From NCBI RefSeq assembly GCF_902148855.1, contig NC_043978.1:37412294-37476293 (forward strand): 64,000 bases of DNA. The letters are read 5' to 3'. The translations under genes were made by a program, and so were the position numbers. Shown here piece by piece: positions 49,440 through 62,019 of the stretch. The notes beneath the pieces are model-generated. The model searched no databases. It saw only the letters and a list, made by a program, of their open reading frames with translations, and was not told where the DNA came from. Position 1 is the stretch's first letter. Every line of letters starts with the position of its first letter. Origin of the DNA: Sphaeramia orbicularis. Taxonomy: Eukaryota > Chordata > Actinopteri > Kurtiformes > Apogonidae.

Positions 49440-49805
49440 CCCATTTTGGGCACCGCCCTCAAGTTTGGGAAACACAGCACTGTGATACTGTGGACATCCA
49501 AGACCAGTGTCACCAAGTCTGTATCCAACCAGAGAATAAATGTGGTCACAGTGTCCTTCTATTCTTGAGTTATGGCACTGAATAATGAGACTTATTATCT
49601 TATTTTATGCTTATGTTGTGTGAAATTTCATCATGATCATCACATGAATTCTTGAGTTACAGCCAAAAGTCATGAGTTCACACTGACCTGCACCTTAGAC
49701 CACTGAATTCTAATCAGTTCATCCTTGACTCCAAGTCGAACATTTGAAGTGAAAAGAATTCTCTCTGAGATATCACGTTCATGAGAGTGGGACGGAAGGA
49801 CATAA
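49440..49805 (+). repeat. Diverged dispersed teleost repeat
   Basis: The order cttgagttatggc...gagttacagccaaaa...tgacctgcaccttagaccac...aatcagttcatccttgactccaag...gagatatcacgttcatgagagtgggacggaaggac follows a repeat common in fish genomes that ends 'gagatatcgcgttcacgagaatgggacggacgg'. Family unnamed here. Confidence 0.45.
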
Positions 49806-50329
49806 TTACTCTAGCCAATGAGTGTCGCCTGAGCGGAGACACAAACACAATAAACCACACACTGCTAATCAGTAGTCTCTTCCTGTATAATTATGGTACT
49901 CCTCTCGGACCTGAAAGACACCACTGAAAAAAGACCATGTTCTATATAGATATTAGGATCATTACATTTAGTGTCACATTTAATGTTATGTGCAAGACAT
50001 TAATCTAACTATGCCCTGTAGTCATCACATTTTTTTTGACTTTATTGGACATTTTTTGCATATATTTTCATCTGTGTGGTCCTGCCTCTTCCCTGCCTTT
50101 ATCGTCATCACTCAATTATTCATATAGTTGTGATAATGTTTATTACATATTTGCACAGATGGTAGATGCTTCTATTAGAGGTACTAACATCAGTAGTAGT
50201 ATATCCACTGTTAATACTTATGTTTGGAGTAGTAGTATTAACAATTATGGACATTTGTTCAAGCTGTTGGTAATTATACTTGCACCAGTTGTTTCTAACA
50301 GTTGTAGTGCAGTTTTCTGTGCAACCATG

Positions 50330-50620
50330 TGCCCCCCCCCATCTCTCTCTCTTTCTCTTCCTTTGATCTTCTTTCTTTAACCCCCAACTGGTCAAGGTAA
50401 ATGACCATCCTCCAAGAGTTGGGGTCTGCTCGAGGTTTCTGCCTGTTAAAAGAGCATTTTTCCTCACCACTGTAACCAAGTGTTTGCTCCTGGAGGATTC
50501 TGTTGGGTTTCTGTAAATTGGCTGAAGAGTCTGGTTTAGACAAGCTCTAAATATAGAGTGTCATGAGACAACTTTTGTTATGATGTGACACCATATAAAT
50601 AAAATTTGATGTGAATAGGG
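50330..50620 (+). mobile_element. 3' end of a non-LTR retroelement (LINE/SINE type)
   Basis: ccccaactggtcaaggtaaatgacc...ctgctcgaggtttctgcctgttaaaag...catttttcctcaccactgtaaccaagtg...gttgggtttctgtaaatt...atataaataaaatttgat is a degenerate copy of the common fish sequence 'ggaggtttcttcctgttaaaagggagtttttccttcccactgtcgccaagtg...taaataaaattgaattg'. Only the tail is present, the usual 5' truncation. Confidence 0.55.
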
Positions 50621-52628
50621 AAATTACCATGAGAAGAAAAACAATAAGGTTCCGTCTAAAGTGCAAAACTTCCTCAAGAGCTATTCCTCTCAGGAAATGG
50701 TGAAATGGTTGAGGATGTGCACGTAACACCTGTACTTATGATGCAGAGCAGTTCAGGAGAAGAAGATTATACATATGCTGGGGGAAGGGGAAGAAAAGTC
50801 AGCCTGCTGGCTCCAGATGAAGAACTGGTCCAGGCAGTTCATTGAGACACACCTGGAAGAATGCACAGTGTGAGTCAAGCTCTGCCAGCTGCAAGTTTGA
50901 ACAAGTATGACCAACACAACAGGATAAACATTAGTGTTCAATGCTGGTACTGTGAAAAGAAGGAAATGTACCAGTGCAGGAACAAAAAAGGCAGATAATA
51001 CCCCAGACAGTGGGAAGGGTCTAGTAATGAGAGTAATTGTGGGTTTATTTACAGACCCACCCAGTCAGGTTGGAGAAAATGAACAACTCAGATCTACCCC
51101 CTCGAAAAAGTGTGAAAGTGGTGACTTCAATCCAAATCAGTCCTAGGTTTATATGTGTGTGATTTGTGCTGTCAGGTCAACACAATGAAGGCAAAGACAT
51201 ATGAGGAACACAAAACACAAACTTTACTGCTCCAGTTAGTGTGATAATCCACAGACCTCTGTTAATAGTTTCCATCGGAAATAGTGTCTGCTGAAGTAGT
51301 GGTGTCTGTAGATTATCAGATGGTTGTTTGTGGAAAGACACTTTGCTGTTCGAGTTTTTTAAATGTCATCTTTATTGCTTTGAGCTATAAACCTGATTTA
51401 TTCAGTCGTTTTCAGGTGAAGGAGTAAGTTCAGCATGAGGTAGCAATCTAAAAAACCTCAGATAACACTGAAAATGTCTGCATAGCTCACAACCACAACC
51501 GGCTGACTTGGAAAATATGACTTTTTGTGCCATCCTTCGACTCCATTTCATTTTTTATTTTTTTTTGTTTGTTATCACAACGCTACATTTTTCTTATCAC
51601 GGGTTACTGTGAAAACACTGGAATTCTCCATTCTGAAGCAGGAATGGAATGACAGATTCCTGTACTGGGTGGGTCCACACGTCAGCGTGGGTGAATCAAA
51701 CTGAACAGAGACTCCTCCTCTGCTTGGCTAAAAGTACCAATCAACCCAAACAATGAGGGTGCTGCTCCTAGCAACAGAGCAATCTACGGCCAGCGGGAAG
51801 GAAGACTTTATGAAGCACACGGAAAAAATGAAAAGTCAGTGAGGTTTTTTGTTTCTCTTTAAACCACAGTCTTGTACAAAATCTACAAATCACTCACACA
51901 CAGAAGGCAGCTGGTTTGGAAAGACAGAAAGTGGTGTTGCTTATGAGGATACGTCCTGTTTAAGACACTTAAATAAAAACTGTTTATTGTAGCTGCTTCT
52001 TATGAAGTTAAAGCAGTTTGCACTTCAGTTTATGAGCCTTTCTTTTTTTCCTGGCTTTATGTAAAAAAAAAAAAAAAAAAAAAAAAAAACAACCCAAGCA
52101 GAACTCAAAAATGAAAATGATCTTTAATAAAAAAAAAAAATATATGAACAATCTTGCAATCACGCTGCATTTCAGTTTTCTCTAACATACACACATCCTC
52201 AACATCTGTTTACAAAACTGCATTTCAGCTTCATTACTCTCTGCTGCCTGTGAAAGCAGTTGAAACAGTTAACGACAGTAACATGCACAGCACAGTCGCT
52301 CAGGCTTGTAGATAAATTATATAAAGTACAGTATTCACAAAGAAGTCGATCTGAGCTGTCTTGACTTTGAGGATGGAAGAGAACAGCCAGTGTGGAGTAA
52401 AACCTTACACAAAACATTGAGAGTCTGGGCGCAGAGAAGAGGGAAAATTTTAGACAGAAAACCATATGTGTTTGTATAACTCTACTTGGCTGACTCCAGT
52501 AATTGATCTCATGGCTGGATATGACACTGCAACACACAAACTTATGTCGTTTCATCTATAAATACTGTGACTCGAACCAAAACCAGGGAGAACATTCTTG
52601 ATCAATGATACATGTGGCAAGCACACTG

Positions 52629-52834
52629 TTTATTTCAATGCTCCTCTAGTCTGCAGTTCAGTGTTCCCACTTCTTTGACTAAGACACAGGAAGGAACTAC
52701 CTCCATTAAGGTTTAAGTCTCTGAAAAGACACATCTGCTAACATGTCTTTTAAGGAAGTGCCTGTGGTTTGGGAAGGAGCCCTTTCCTTTTTCATGTCTT
52801 GTTTCTCTTAGAGTCATTGCCCACTCTCGTTTTC
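52629..52834 (-). other. gjb4-like connexin 3' UTR with AATAAA
   Basis: Minus-strand AATAAA at plus 52629-52634, 200 nt after the stop of the connexin gene, gives a short 3' UTR. Confidence 0.45.
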
Positions 52835-53626
52835 TCAAGATATTGCAACGCTGTACGAAGGAGCGGGTGTTTCTGGGGTGTTGGATTTGCTCATCTTTAG
52901 GTTGTTGGCCTCCATCAGGCTGCTTCCACTGGACATGGTGTTGGTCATGGGGCGATGGGAGCGTTTTTCCCCTGTCAAACATTCAGCGCAGCGTTTGCCA
53001 ATCAAGTAGAGGATTTCAAAAACAGACAGCACGATGCAGGCCAGGCTAGTGACCACCATGAAGATGGTAAAGATTCGCTTTTCAGTGGGTCGAGCAATGA
53101 AGCAGTCCACCGTATTGGGACATGGCACCTGAGTACATTTGATGAGAGAGGGGAAGTCGTATCCCTCATAGATGTGGTAGAGGAGGTAGACGAAGGTGGC
53201 GTCCACACCTATTTTAAACACCAGAGTCAGGACGTACGTCCACCACAGACCGCCACGCTTCTTGCCGGTGTTTTGGTAGAGCTTGCGGCAGTTTTCTCCA
53301 TACTTGAGCCGGTGCTTCCTCTCTCTGTCCTCCCTGTAGGCGACATGCATCACCACCAGCAGCGAAGGGCAGGTGACGAAGATGAGCTGCAGAGCCCACA
53401 GACGCACATGTGACACCGGGAAGAAGTGGTCATAACAGACGTTGTGGCACCCTGGCTGGGCTGTGTTGCACTTGAAGTCTTTCTGCTCGTCACCCCATAC
53501 CTTCTCTGCTGCCACCACGAACACCATGACCCTGAAGAGGAAAACAATGGAGAGCCACACTCGGCCAAAGGCTGTGGAGTACTTGTTCACCCCACTGAGG
53601 AGGCCCTGGAGAAATGCCCAGTTCAT
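52835..53626 (-). CDS. Beta connexin of the GJB4/GJB5 (Cx30.3) group
   Basis: Single coding exon, 263 aa: [51 protein letters not shown]. The first 15 residues equal human GJB4 ([18 protein letters not shown]). Loop cysteines are intact ([12 protein letters not shown] and [12 protein letters not shown]) and four membrane segments are evident. [12 protein letters not shown] in the third segment and the short, Ser/Thr-rich tail ([17 protein letters not shown]) differ from gjb3. It shares about the same N-terminal two thirds with the gjb3 gene 8 kb away on the same strand, so the two are tandem paralogues. Fish names for this group (cx30.3, cx34.4) could not be assigned, so no symbol is given. 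A leader exon is indicated by an acceptor at 53723-53722 and a donor GTAAGT at 54159-54154. Confidence 0.9.
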   Translation of the reverse strand: MNWAFLQGLLSGVNKYSTAFGRVWLSIVFLFRVMVFVVAAEKVWGDEQKDFKCNTAQPGCHNVCYDHFFPVSHVRLWALQLIFVTCPSLLVVMHVAYREDRERKHRLKYGENCRKLYQNTGKKRGGLWWTYVLTLVFKIGVDATFVYLLYHIYEGYDFPSLIKCTQVPCPNTVDCFIARPTEKRIFTIFMVVTSLACIVLSVFEILYLIGKRCAECLTGEKRSHRPMTNTMSSGSSLMEANNLKMSKSNTPETPAPSYSVAIS

Positions 53627-53721
53627 GACTAGGTTTGTTCACAGCCTGTCTTCTCTTCCTGCTGATGGAAGACAGAGGAAGGCTCTCTACAGCTGAAATG
53701 GCACAGACAAACTGAAGGTAT
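53627..53721 (-). other. gjb4-like 5' UTR part of the coding exon
   Basis: Minus-strand acceptor tgtttggcag precedes 53721, and 95 nt of leader run to the ATG at 53626. Confidence 0.45.
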
Positions 53722-54159
53722 CTGCCAAACACAAGAAAACACAGGCATTATTACACTGCTGTTAAAAGTATGACAGAACAATGAACTGTTCTGGAGTTCG
53801 GCCAGTAGAAGTCACGTGTTTGGATCGCCCTAAAATAAATAAATAAATAAATAAATAGCCTAAACAAACAAACAAACAAGCACCGAAATCACCTAAACTT
53901 TTTGTTTATTAAACCTATGAATCCATGGCTATCTAAGCAGGCCTTTTTGTGTTGTCGCTGTACTCAGATAAAATCACACAACTCTCCTTTACTTCACACT
54001 TTCACACCGACCCGACTTCTACAGTTTACACATTTCGTGCGTAATTGCGCATAGCCAAACGGCCAACTTTAAAACTCGCTCAACACAGATTAACACACGC
54101 ATAAAACACTCTGTCCTCCATTCCGATGTGAAACTTCACGTATTTATTTGCGTACTTAC

Positions 54160-54240
54160 AGTTTTTAGACTTTTGTTCGCGGTTCCCTGTCGGAGCGGAG
54201 GAACGGGCTTTGGATGAATCTCACCGATGGGACTGTGTGG
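54160..54240 (-). other. gjb4-like non-coding first exon (candidate)
   Basis: Ends in a strong donor (ctaaaaact|GTAAGT). The right edge is approximate, in a GC-richer patch with possible promoter character. An AATA/AAAC low-complexity patch (53832-53880) lies in the intron. Confidence 0.35.
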
Positions 54241-55035
54241 GTTTCTCAACTCAACGGGAGTGGAAGGGGTGGAGTTGGTTTTTTCTTCTGCCTCTGCCAT
54301 GTCTTTTCACTCCTCGACCTGCCCAGGTGTGGCTGCTTCGCTTCACTTGGCTTCACTTCGCTTCGCTTATTGCCCAATTAAGGAAAGAGGAAGACCCGTA
54401 CGACTAGTCAACAGCGGGTGACATGTAAACAATTTTGTAAAACAAAGTTTGGTTATGTAATCATGGTTTACCCATATTCTGTTAAATATGGACATATTTT
54501 AGGTAGAATATATTATAGAAAAGAACAAAATATAACTTGTGGTAGTGTAAAATTTTAAATAATATATATTTATCCTGCAGTTTCCTCTGTGCAGCATTTA
54601 ATTGAGAAATTATACACTGCTTTAAAAGTAAAATGCCTCCAGAGTAAAAGTAATGAAACTTTACCAAATTTGAGTTACTAATTTAAAAAAAAAAAAAAAA
54701 AAAGACAAAACTGCTGTTTGGCTGTCTTCTCTAAGATACAGTCTTGGGTCAGAATGTGAAATTCTGAGAATTCATGAGAGAATGTATTTTACTCCAAAGG
54801 AATGTCTGTCTCTGAGCTCTCACATCTGCTTCAAAACACTGTCTGTACATAATGCATTCACTTTACAGGTTCTTTCTACTGGGAGATTTATAAAACTATT
54901 GTATAAATGTACATGAACTAATAATGTGCAATAACACTTCAGTCATATAGACTAAAACCATCAGCTGATCAACATTTATGTCATTAGTTATCCAATTCAT
55001 CTTATTTAACACATTTGATCTCTGAGGCAGATCAT

Positions 55036-55073
<38 letters not shown>

Positions 55074-56047
55074 GACCAGTGAAACCAGCATGTCCACTAA
55101 GCTTGTCAACACACAGAAGCATGAAGTGCCTTAAATATTCCTGATAGACAGCTGCACTGACTTAATAAAACACTTTGGAGTAACACCAGCAGATGACATG
55201 ACACCCCAGATCATCACTGACTTGGATTTTGCCAACTCTTCTGTCAAACACTGGAACTTTAATCACCAAATGAAATGTAAAATTGACTATCATCTGAAGA
55301 GAACTTTGGTTTAAGTGAGTTGTGGTCCAGTTGGACTCTTCTGACATGGTTTCTGGTTCAGGTGTGTCGACACTGAGAATGTGACACTTGATGCCCATTT
55401 GCTGGACTCATCTGTATGTGGTGGCTCATGATGCACAGACTCCAGCCTCAGTCCACCCTTGGTGACACCCTCCTAAGTTATTGAATTGGCTTTGTTTGAC
55501 AGTCTTAATGCTGTGGTTGTCCCCCTCTTTATATCACACTGTTCCTTTCCAGTCAATGTCCGATGAATGTTTTAATACAGACACCCAGGCCTGTTGACAG
55601 TATCCTGTGGTTCACCCTCCTTAATGGAGAACATTAATGAGTGTTTTCTGGTCAACTGTCAGGTCAGCAGGCTGTGGTTGTGTGTACGTGTGTGGCTTTT
55701 CTACTTTATAAATAGTGATCAATTCAAATCAAAATCAAGTATCACAATATTTTAACGTTTTTCTGTTTTTGGAGCTGTAGGCCCTAATTATCAAAAATTT
55801 AAATCAGAAATGCTAGAAATATTTTACTTTACATGTAACAAATGTAGGATGCATACAATTACTTCTTTCTAAAATAGCTGTTGACCGATAGTGAACTTCT
55901 TTGAGCTGTGCCTGCATTACTGCTACTATTACTATTCTTACTGTGTAATTACAATGTTGAAGGCCAACAATAGGCAGAGCAGTTTTCCATTCAAAGTAAT
56001 ATAAAGTAACAAACAGAAAGCTGTGGATTCTTTACTTATAAAAGGAG
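54241..56047. other. Intergenic DNA
   Basis: No gene supported. A-runs near 54684-54703 and 55039-55071, then a Tc1 transposase relic (55150-55779). Otherwise AT-rich and unassigned. Confidence 0.45.
55150..55779 (-). mobile_element. Tc1-like transposase relic
   Basis: On the minus strand, plus 55220-55180 translates to VMIWGVMSSAGVT, the Tc1 transposase motif VMVWGAMSSAGVG. Upstream sequence (WTTTHLNQSSLQMIVNFTFHLVIKVPVFDRRVGKIQVSDD in a neighbouring frame) and the order of landmarks follow a Tc1 family common in fish. The right end reads ttctgtttttggagctgta, compatible with an inverted-repeat end at a TA (55778-55779). The left end was not found. Frames are interrupted; inactive. Confidence 0.55.
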
Positions 56048-56053
56048 TTTATT
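56048..56053 (-). terminator. ppie: ppie polyadenylation signal (AATAAA on minus)
   Basis: TTTATT on plus reads AATAAA on minus, 111 nt after the ppie stop codon. Confidence 0.55.
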
Positions 56054-56163
56054 GAAATATTTACATGGCAGAAAATGTGGGTTCAAAGTGAACAGACCAT
56101 GAACATACTGACGCTGAGACATTCAATGCCTCCACACACACAGACACACACACTCTTTGTTAA

Positions 56164-58300
56164 TCACGCATATTCTCCACAGTCCGAGATGATCACTTTC
56201 TGCTTCGGTTTGCCATCTTTTGTTCCCTGAGCCTGTAGGGAAGAAAAGGAATCAGATTTAAAAGATGAGCAAATACATTGCCAAAATACAATTTTCTTGA
56301 TATTTCAAAACCACGATAAAAGACTAGAGGCAAGATTCATCATATTGTGAGTATTGTGAGCAATACTGCACTGTGGTTATCAAGAAAAATCCACCCATTA
56401 GGAAATATCTTGCCAAGTAAGCTGAAACTAGCATCAAAAATAAGAGCTTAACAAATGGCAAAATGTGACTTCCATTGTGCATGTTTTACATGTTTTTTAT
56501 GTTCTGTGCCCAGTTTCACTACATCCAAAGTATCACAGACAGCAGAGGTTGGATTTAATTTCATGATTTCTATTATTAGATCCCCCTAAATTCTCTTAAA
56601 CCCACACTTTAAAATTGCAGCCTTTTGTGATTATGTAATTACACAGGTTACAATTACAATTTGATTAACTGCGCAGCCCTAAAAATGACATACATTTACT
56701 CAAAAACAATGTGTGCATCTTAACACAAACTACTGTAAAACGTTTCACTTGATCCTTTAAAAAAAGTGACAGCTACTACACATTTCTGAGTAGTATATTC
56801 TTGCTTTAATTTTGATTTCTGTTTTTCATATGCTTACTTTATCCAGAACAGAGCACATGAAGAAAAGAGGAAATAGAAAAGAATATGGCAAAACCGCTGT
56901 TTAACCAATAACCAGAACAAAAAAAGTTAATTGGATTGTTATGGCACTGTGGTTAACACTGGATTCTGATATTAATTCTGCTATTATTGACTAAAGTATT
57001 TTTATTGAAAAATCTGATACAAAGCTGCAGTACACCTCTTTACCTCCATTGCCCGAAGTACATCCATCCCCTCCACCATTTCACCAAACACTACATGTTT
57101 TCCATCCAGCCAGTCAGTTTTATCAGTGGTGATGAAAAACTGTGAGCCGTTGGTGTTTGTTCCAGAGTTGGCCATGGAGAGCTGCCCTGCGCACACAAGA
57201 GACAAAGTCTGTTACCTACAGGAGCTACTAGAAATCAGCAGATACACCTTAAAGCATCCATTAGACAGACAATATTTGGTCTAGAAGACTCCTAACCTGC
57301 AGCAGTGTGTTTGAGGACAAAGTTTTCATCCTCAAACTTCCTGCCATAGATGGACTTTCCACCAGTGCCGTTGTGGTTGGTGAAGTCACCTCCCTGACAC
57401 ATAAACTGAGGGATGATACGGTGGAAGCTGCTACCCTTGTAGCCAAAACCCTTTTCATGTGTGCACAAGCAGCGGAAGTTCTCTAAACAACACACAAGAA
57501 AAGACATGTTGTATTTTGAAAGCAATTCAAGTAGTTACAGCAGCTACATTATGGACTTTGAAAGATTTCAACTGATAAACACCTTTATAAAACCACTGCA
57601 AACACACCTGCTGTCATAGGAACAATGTCAGCCCGGAGAAGAAAGCGTAGTCTTCCTGCAGGCTTGTTTCCGATCTTGATGTCCATGTAGACCTGAGGAT
57701 TAACCCTGCCCCTCTTAGCTGGGGGCTCAGCCTGAATAAAAAGACCAGATTACAGTTATTATTAAACATCAGAAATGTCAGCGTCCACAATGGAATTGTA
57801 AAGGAAGTCATCTCACCTCCTGTGTGGCAGTGTTGGCCGACTCTCCAGCCACTGCCTCCCCCTCAGCCTCCTCCACTGTCTTCCCTGAGAACTTCTTCAA
57901 CCAGTCGTCATCCGACCACACTAGTGGAGAGCCACGGTTCATGTTAGAAGAGGTGTTTCCATTGACAGTCCAGTAAAAAAGATGTCTGTGAGCAGGTTCT
58001 AATTAATTACCTGGCCGAGATGAGCCTTCTTTGATTCTCATGGGCTTGGCGATGTTGACCCTGATAGTCCGACCGAAAAGCTCAGACTCATTCTATAACA
58101 ACAAATAAAACATAGATCAACATAACAAAACATCACTTATCAGCTAATGTGATGCTAGCTCAAAAATAAAATCTCAATATGTTCAGAAATATGAACCACT
58201 TACCATGTTATCAATGGCTGCTGCTGCATCCTAAGGAGAACATTGACTCATTATTTAAAAATATATGTACCACAGACAGTCAATTATGGCTAAACATCAC

Positions 58301-58334
<34 letters not shown>

Positions 58335-60329
58335 CGTGTGTGTGTGTGTGTGTGTTTGTTTGTGTGTGTGTGTGTGTGACTGCAGTAGTCTAATATTTAC
58401 CCTTATTAAAATAAAGACTGAATAAAGCTGTTTACATAGGATACAGATAAAACTATTGCATGTAGTTACTGTTGTATTTATGTATTTATGCATGTATTTA
58501 CTATTTACTGTATTTACTATTGCATGTAGTTACTGTTCACATGATAACACATAACACCACCAACAACTGCTACTAGTAACATCAAACTCCATCTGTTTCT
58601 CATTGGGCCACTGAGCACATTATGTGTCTGTGTAAAAGACATGTTTTTATGGCTGAATGTAATTTTTACTCAAGCAGCTCGACTGCACTGGCTCACTTAA
58701 TTTTAAAACTGATTTTAAGGTTTTACTGATCACTCTTAAAGTGTGTCTGGGTCTGGCTCCTACTTTTACATCTGAACTGTTGACCTCCTATAGGCAAACT
58801 CATGACCTTAGATCCTTGAATAAGAGGGTCGCGCCTGAGTCGAGATGCTCAGATGGCAATAGCCTCAACTCTGGAAAAACCTGTCCAAGGACATAAGATC
58901 TGCAGACTCAGTAACCTCTTTGACATCACTTTTTAAAAACGCATTTATATGTTTACTTTTATGTGACTTTTACATTCATATTTGTTTTCAGTTTAATTTT
59001 TATTCTGCTTTAGCATTTTGTATTCATTTTATTTAACATACTTATCATATCCTTGACTTTACTTACTCCAGTCTTACTGGTTGTACTTTTAATCCCCTAT
59101 GTAGTTTTTAGGTCCCTTCTTTCTCTCATTCCTTTTTATCACCATAATGGGTAACCGCTTCACTAATATAAATTTTTGTTTTAAATTCTTTTCATTATAT
59201 AAGTAAGTATTTGTATATTTGCCTGTAAGCCTTGTTCACTATTGTTTCATTGACGGGTGACACACTCACTGTTTTCATTGTTTCTTTTGCTGTTAAAGAG
59301 CATTTGTAAAAGTTCTATGTATAAAGAGAGATTAATATTATTATATAACATCAACATAAAAAAAAAAATAATTACAGTGTCATAATACAGTACACATGTG
59401 GAAGATTTACTTAGACATATCCAAGGTTTGTGTTTAAAAAATGTGGGCTGATATGGTCATACAGTTGTATTAATATGTTATTCAAAGTGTTGTATTTAGT
59501 GGTAACAGCAGAACATGGACATACCTCTGCCAGTTCAAATTCAATAAAGGCAAATCCTCTGTGTTTTTCTGAAAAGTGAACATACAGCACATTAGTAAAC
59601 TAAAGAAAATAAATGACAAACGTGTGCCTACAGGGATTTAAAGCCAAGAATAGTCATAACAAATAGCAGCAGGTGTGATGTTACCTGTTTCATAGTCTAA
59701 AGGTATCTGGATATCTGTGATGTCTCCAAACGGGATAAACGCTGCGTGTAACACCTTCTCATCCACCTCCTCTGCCAGGCCACCTTAAAGGAAAAACAGC
59801 ACTGAGACTGAGCTTGTCGATATTAAAAATGTAAACGGAGAAAATCACAGTTAAACAGAAGTATTTACACTATTTTTAAGGTCATTTATTTATATTCTGA
59901 CCAGAAACGAGGGCTGTGAAGTAGTCTTATGTGTTGCATTCAAGAACTAACGGAGTCGGGAGCTACTAAAGTAAAGCCTTCAACGGAATTTGATGCTCAT
60001 ATTTATTTTTCTCCCAAGTTAACATATATCATAATGTGTTTAATACTCGTTCTGGGAAAACTTTAAGATCGACAAAGCTTCTACAGTTTACATATTTTTA
60101 GTTGGCGTGTTAACATTATGCCGGGAACACGGGTCGATTCAAACGCATCCTATGTCTTTTTCTGTGTTATACAGACTTCAAGCATGTTAAATTGCACCTA
60201 AAATGATATATTATAAACTAACGCTCTTAGCTTGCTAACAAGATATACTGAAATAAAATAATTTCAGCGAAAGTTTCTAAAAAGTAGCATAAACTCACCA
60301 ACATACAACACTCGTTTATTAGCGGCCAT
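56164..60329 (-). CDS. ppie: Peptidyl-prolyl cis-trans isomerase E (cyclophilin E)
   Basis: Ten exons on the minus strand: 60329-60299, 59783-59685, 59568-59525, 58230-58204, 58092-58011, 57920-57817, 57731-57608, 57482-57297, 57186-57044, 56232-56164; all GT-AG and in frame, 302 aa (human 301). An RRM lies at about 6-84 ([29 protein letters not shown]2 VLYVGG and RNP1 RGFAFIEF), a linker with [15 protein letters not shown] follows, and the cyclophilin domain is at about 140-302 ([45 protein letters not shown], ending DCGEYA). The catalytic Arg and the Phe/Trp/His of the cyclosporin pocket are present. It acts in the spliceosome (catalytic-stage complexes) and binds poly(A) and histone methyltransferase partners in the nucleus. 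The start [12 protein letters not shown] matches human MATTKRVLYVGG. pabpc4 lies just beyond, as on human 1p34. Confidence 0.96.
58299..58378 (+). repeat. ppie: (GT)n microsatellite in a ppie intron
   Basis: Long GT run with minor interruptions (gcgcgcacg, tttgttt), in the intron between the exons at 59525 and 58230. Confidence 0.9.
58640..59340 (+). mobile_element. Degenerate LINE (L2/Rex-like) 3' fragment in a ppie intron
   Basis: Reads like the 3' end of a fish LINE: ttttaaggttttactgatcactcttaaa...gtctgggtctggctcctacttttacatctgaactgttgacc...(the 'ggtctggctccatcttacatctctgacctcc' motif), then gagtcgagatgc...ctctggaaaa, and a tail near 59290-59330 (gagcatttgtaaaagttctatgtataaag). It is highly diverged and 5'-truncated. 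Confidence 0.45.
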
Positions 60330-60369
60330 ATTGGAGTTAACCTATCAACTCTGACCCCGGCAGCGTCTC

Positions 60370-60374
60370 ATTGG
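60370..60374 (-). promoter_or_regulatory. ppie: Inverted CCAAT box upstream of ppie
   Basis: ATTGG on plus (CCAAT on minus) lies 41 nt 5' of the ppie ATG in a GC-richer patch (60340-60425). NF-Y-type sites this close to a TATA-less start are typical of housekeeping promoters. Confidence 0.35.
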
Positions 60375-60429
60375 TCCACTGAATCTAAAGCCCTCCCCCT
60401 CTGGTATAACCCGCTCTAGTGCCACCTGT

Positions 60430-61505
60430 TGGACAATATCAGTACTGTCACTATGACCAGAGCGAAAAGATAATTTTATGCAGAAATATTGATGTTTTTT
60501 TTTTATCCAGATCACTTCTACTCTTCATAAATACAGGTTTATTTCTTTTAGCCTGTGTAAATGCTTTAAATAAATATTGGTGCACTTTATAATAATGACG
60601 CTAAAGGGTTTTCATTTGGAGTATTTGATATGACAGGCTGAAAATAAAACTGACTTCAGCTGTAATAATAAAGTAGATTATTTGCTTTTAATTTACCAAA
60701 AACTAACATATCTGTTTGAAAATATCAGCTCTTGAATTTTTTTTAATCCCAAACCTTTTATAGCGGTCATTGTACTTATATGCAAAAATTTATAATGTCT
60801 CATCCATGAATAACATTTTGCAAGATACACTTTGTCTTTCAATGCAAGTGGATTTCCCCTCATGATTTTTAAATGTCATTGGCTCTTACCCCATTTGCTT
60901 CCTATAAGTTCTCTAGTTACATGTGATGACAGTGAAGTTATTCTGAATGTAGTGGTCTTCCTTCTGTATATCCCCCCAAAAATAAAACACAATCAGGTAT
61001 GGTGATTCTGATGCGAATGACATGAGATGTCATGTGGTTTAAAAACTTTTAATGAAAGAAAAAAAAGTCATATTTACATCAAATCACATGGTTGAAAAAC
61101 TGTACGTATTCATGCATAGTGAGCTCTCGGTCTAACTGCATTGCATGCCATTAAACTCACTCTCTGTCTGTAAAGGAGCATTAAGTGACATTAAAACATT
61201 ATTTTATAATTAAAGAAATATTATATATTTCTTCATGAAGATGTTTAACCTCAAATTGACTGTGACTTATCAAGAGGTTTTTTTTTTTTTTTCAGCGTAA
61301 TCAGTAAGAGTACACCTATTAGAATGGTTATTTTATGCCACAGTTCTGTTCATTGAAAAGGCAAATTGAGGATGTCATTCTAAATGTTTGGTTTGGATTA
61401 TTTATTGATTGACTGATATATTGCTGTTGATAAAGGTAAAAATCCAACCATACACACTCAAAACTTAAGAAACAAAAGTATAAGCATTAAAGTAACACAA
61501 GGGTA
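60430..61505. other. Gap between ppie and pabpc4
   Basis: AT-rich, non-coding sequence of about 1.1 kb. No gene or clear repeat was recognised. It separates the 5' end of ppie from the 3' end of pabpc4, both on the minus strand. Confidence 0.45.
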
Positions 61506-61509
61506 GCAA

Positions 61510-61896
61510 ACTTTATATTTCATCCCTTTATTTAGAATACCACACCCATGATAACATGATGGGATGGAGGATTTCATCATTTCAAATCAAACATGAAACT
61601 TCCAAGCAAAGAAAAAGAACAAGGCTCATTTTCCTAAAAAAGGGCTTCTCTCCTTCACCACAAAATGAAGGGCCTTCATTCAAGATTCATTTGCATTATT
61701 GCTTTTTGCAGTTTACAAGTATTACAGAACTAGAAAATTATGAACTGTAATTTTTTTTTTTTCAAAATGTTCAAGTATATTTTAAAATGTTCATTTTCAG
61801 TTTTTTTTTTTCTTGATTTTTGTTTTATCATTAGAGGACTCAGGTTTTTTGGATTCAGTGTAGTGTTCTCTCCGTCTCTGCTCATTTAACTGTGAC
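61510..61896 (-). other. pabpc4: pabpc4 non-coding last exon (3' UTR), candidate
   Basis: A strong acceptor (ttgttccag) precedes 61896, and AATAAA occurs on minus at plus 61527-61532. The donor would be CT|GTAATA at 62008-62007, 12 nt after the stop codon at 62020. PABPC genes commonly carry a 3' UTR-only terminal exon, consistent with this reading. Confidence 0.45.
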
Positions 61897-62019
61897 CTGG
61901 AACAAAACAATGACTTTTTATTAGTTCCATACAGCCCAAGTAGTCAACATATGTGTGTAATAAGTTAAATAATGCAACATCTTATGTGGGATTATACCAA
62001 TTTATTACAGCGGCAGTCT

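Larger units (their letters stand above)
46277..52628. other. Intergenic interval between the two connexins
   Basis: No gene supported. Contents: the retroelement tail with (GATA)n (46630-46776), T runs near 46895-46925, a 23-nt G run (48717-48739), a dispersed-repeat relic (49440-49805), a non-LTR retroelement tail (50330-50620) and a 26-nt A run near 52063-52089. The rest is AT-rich and unassigned. The gjb4-like 3' UTR starts at its right edge. Confidence 0.45.
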
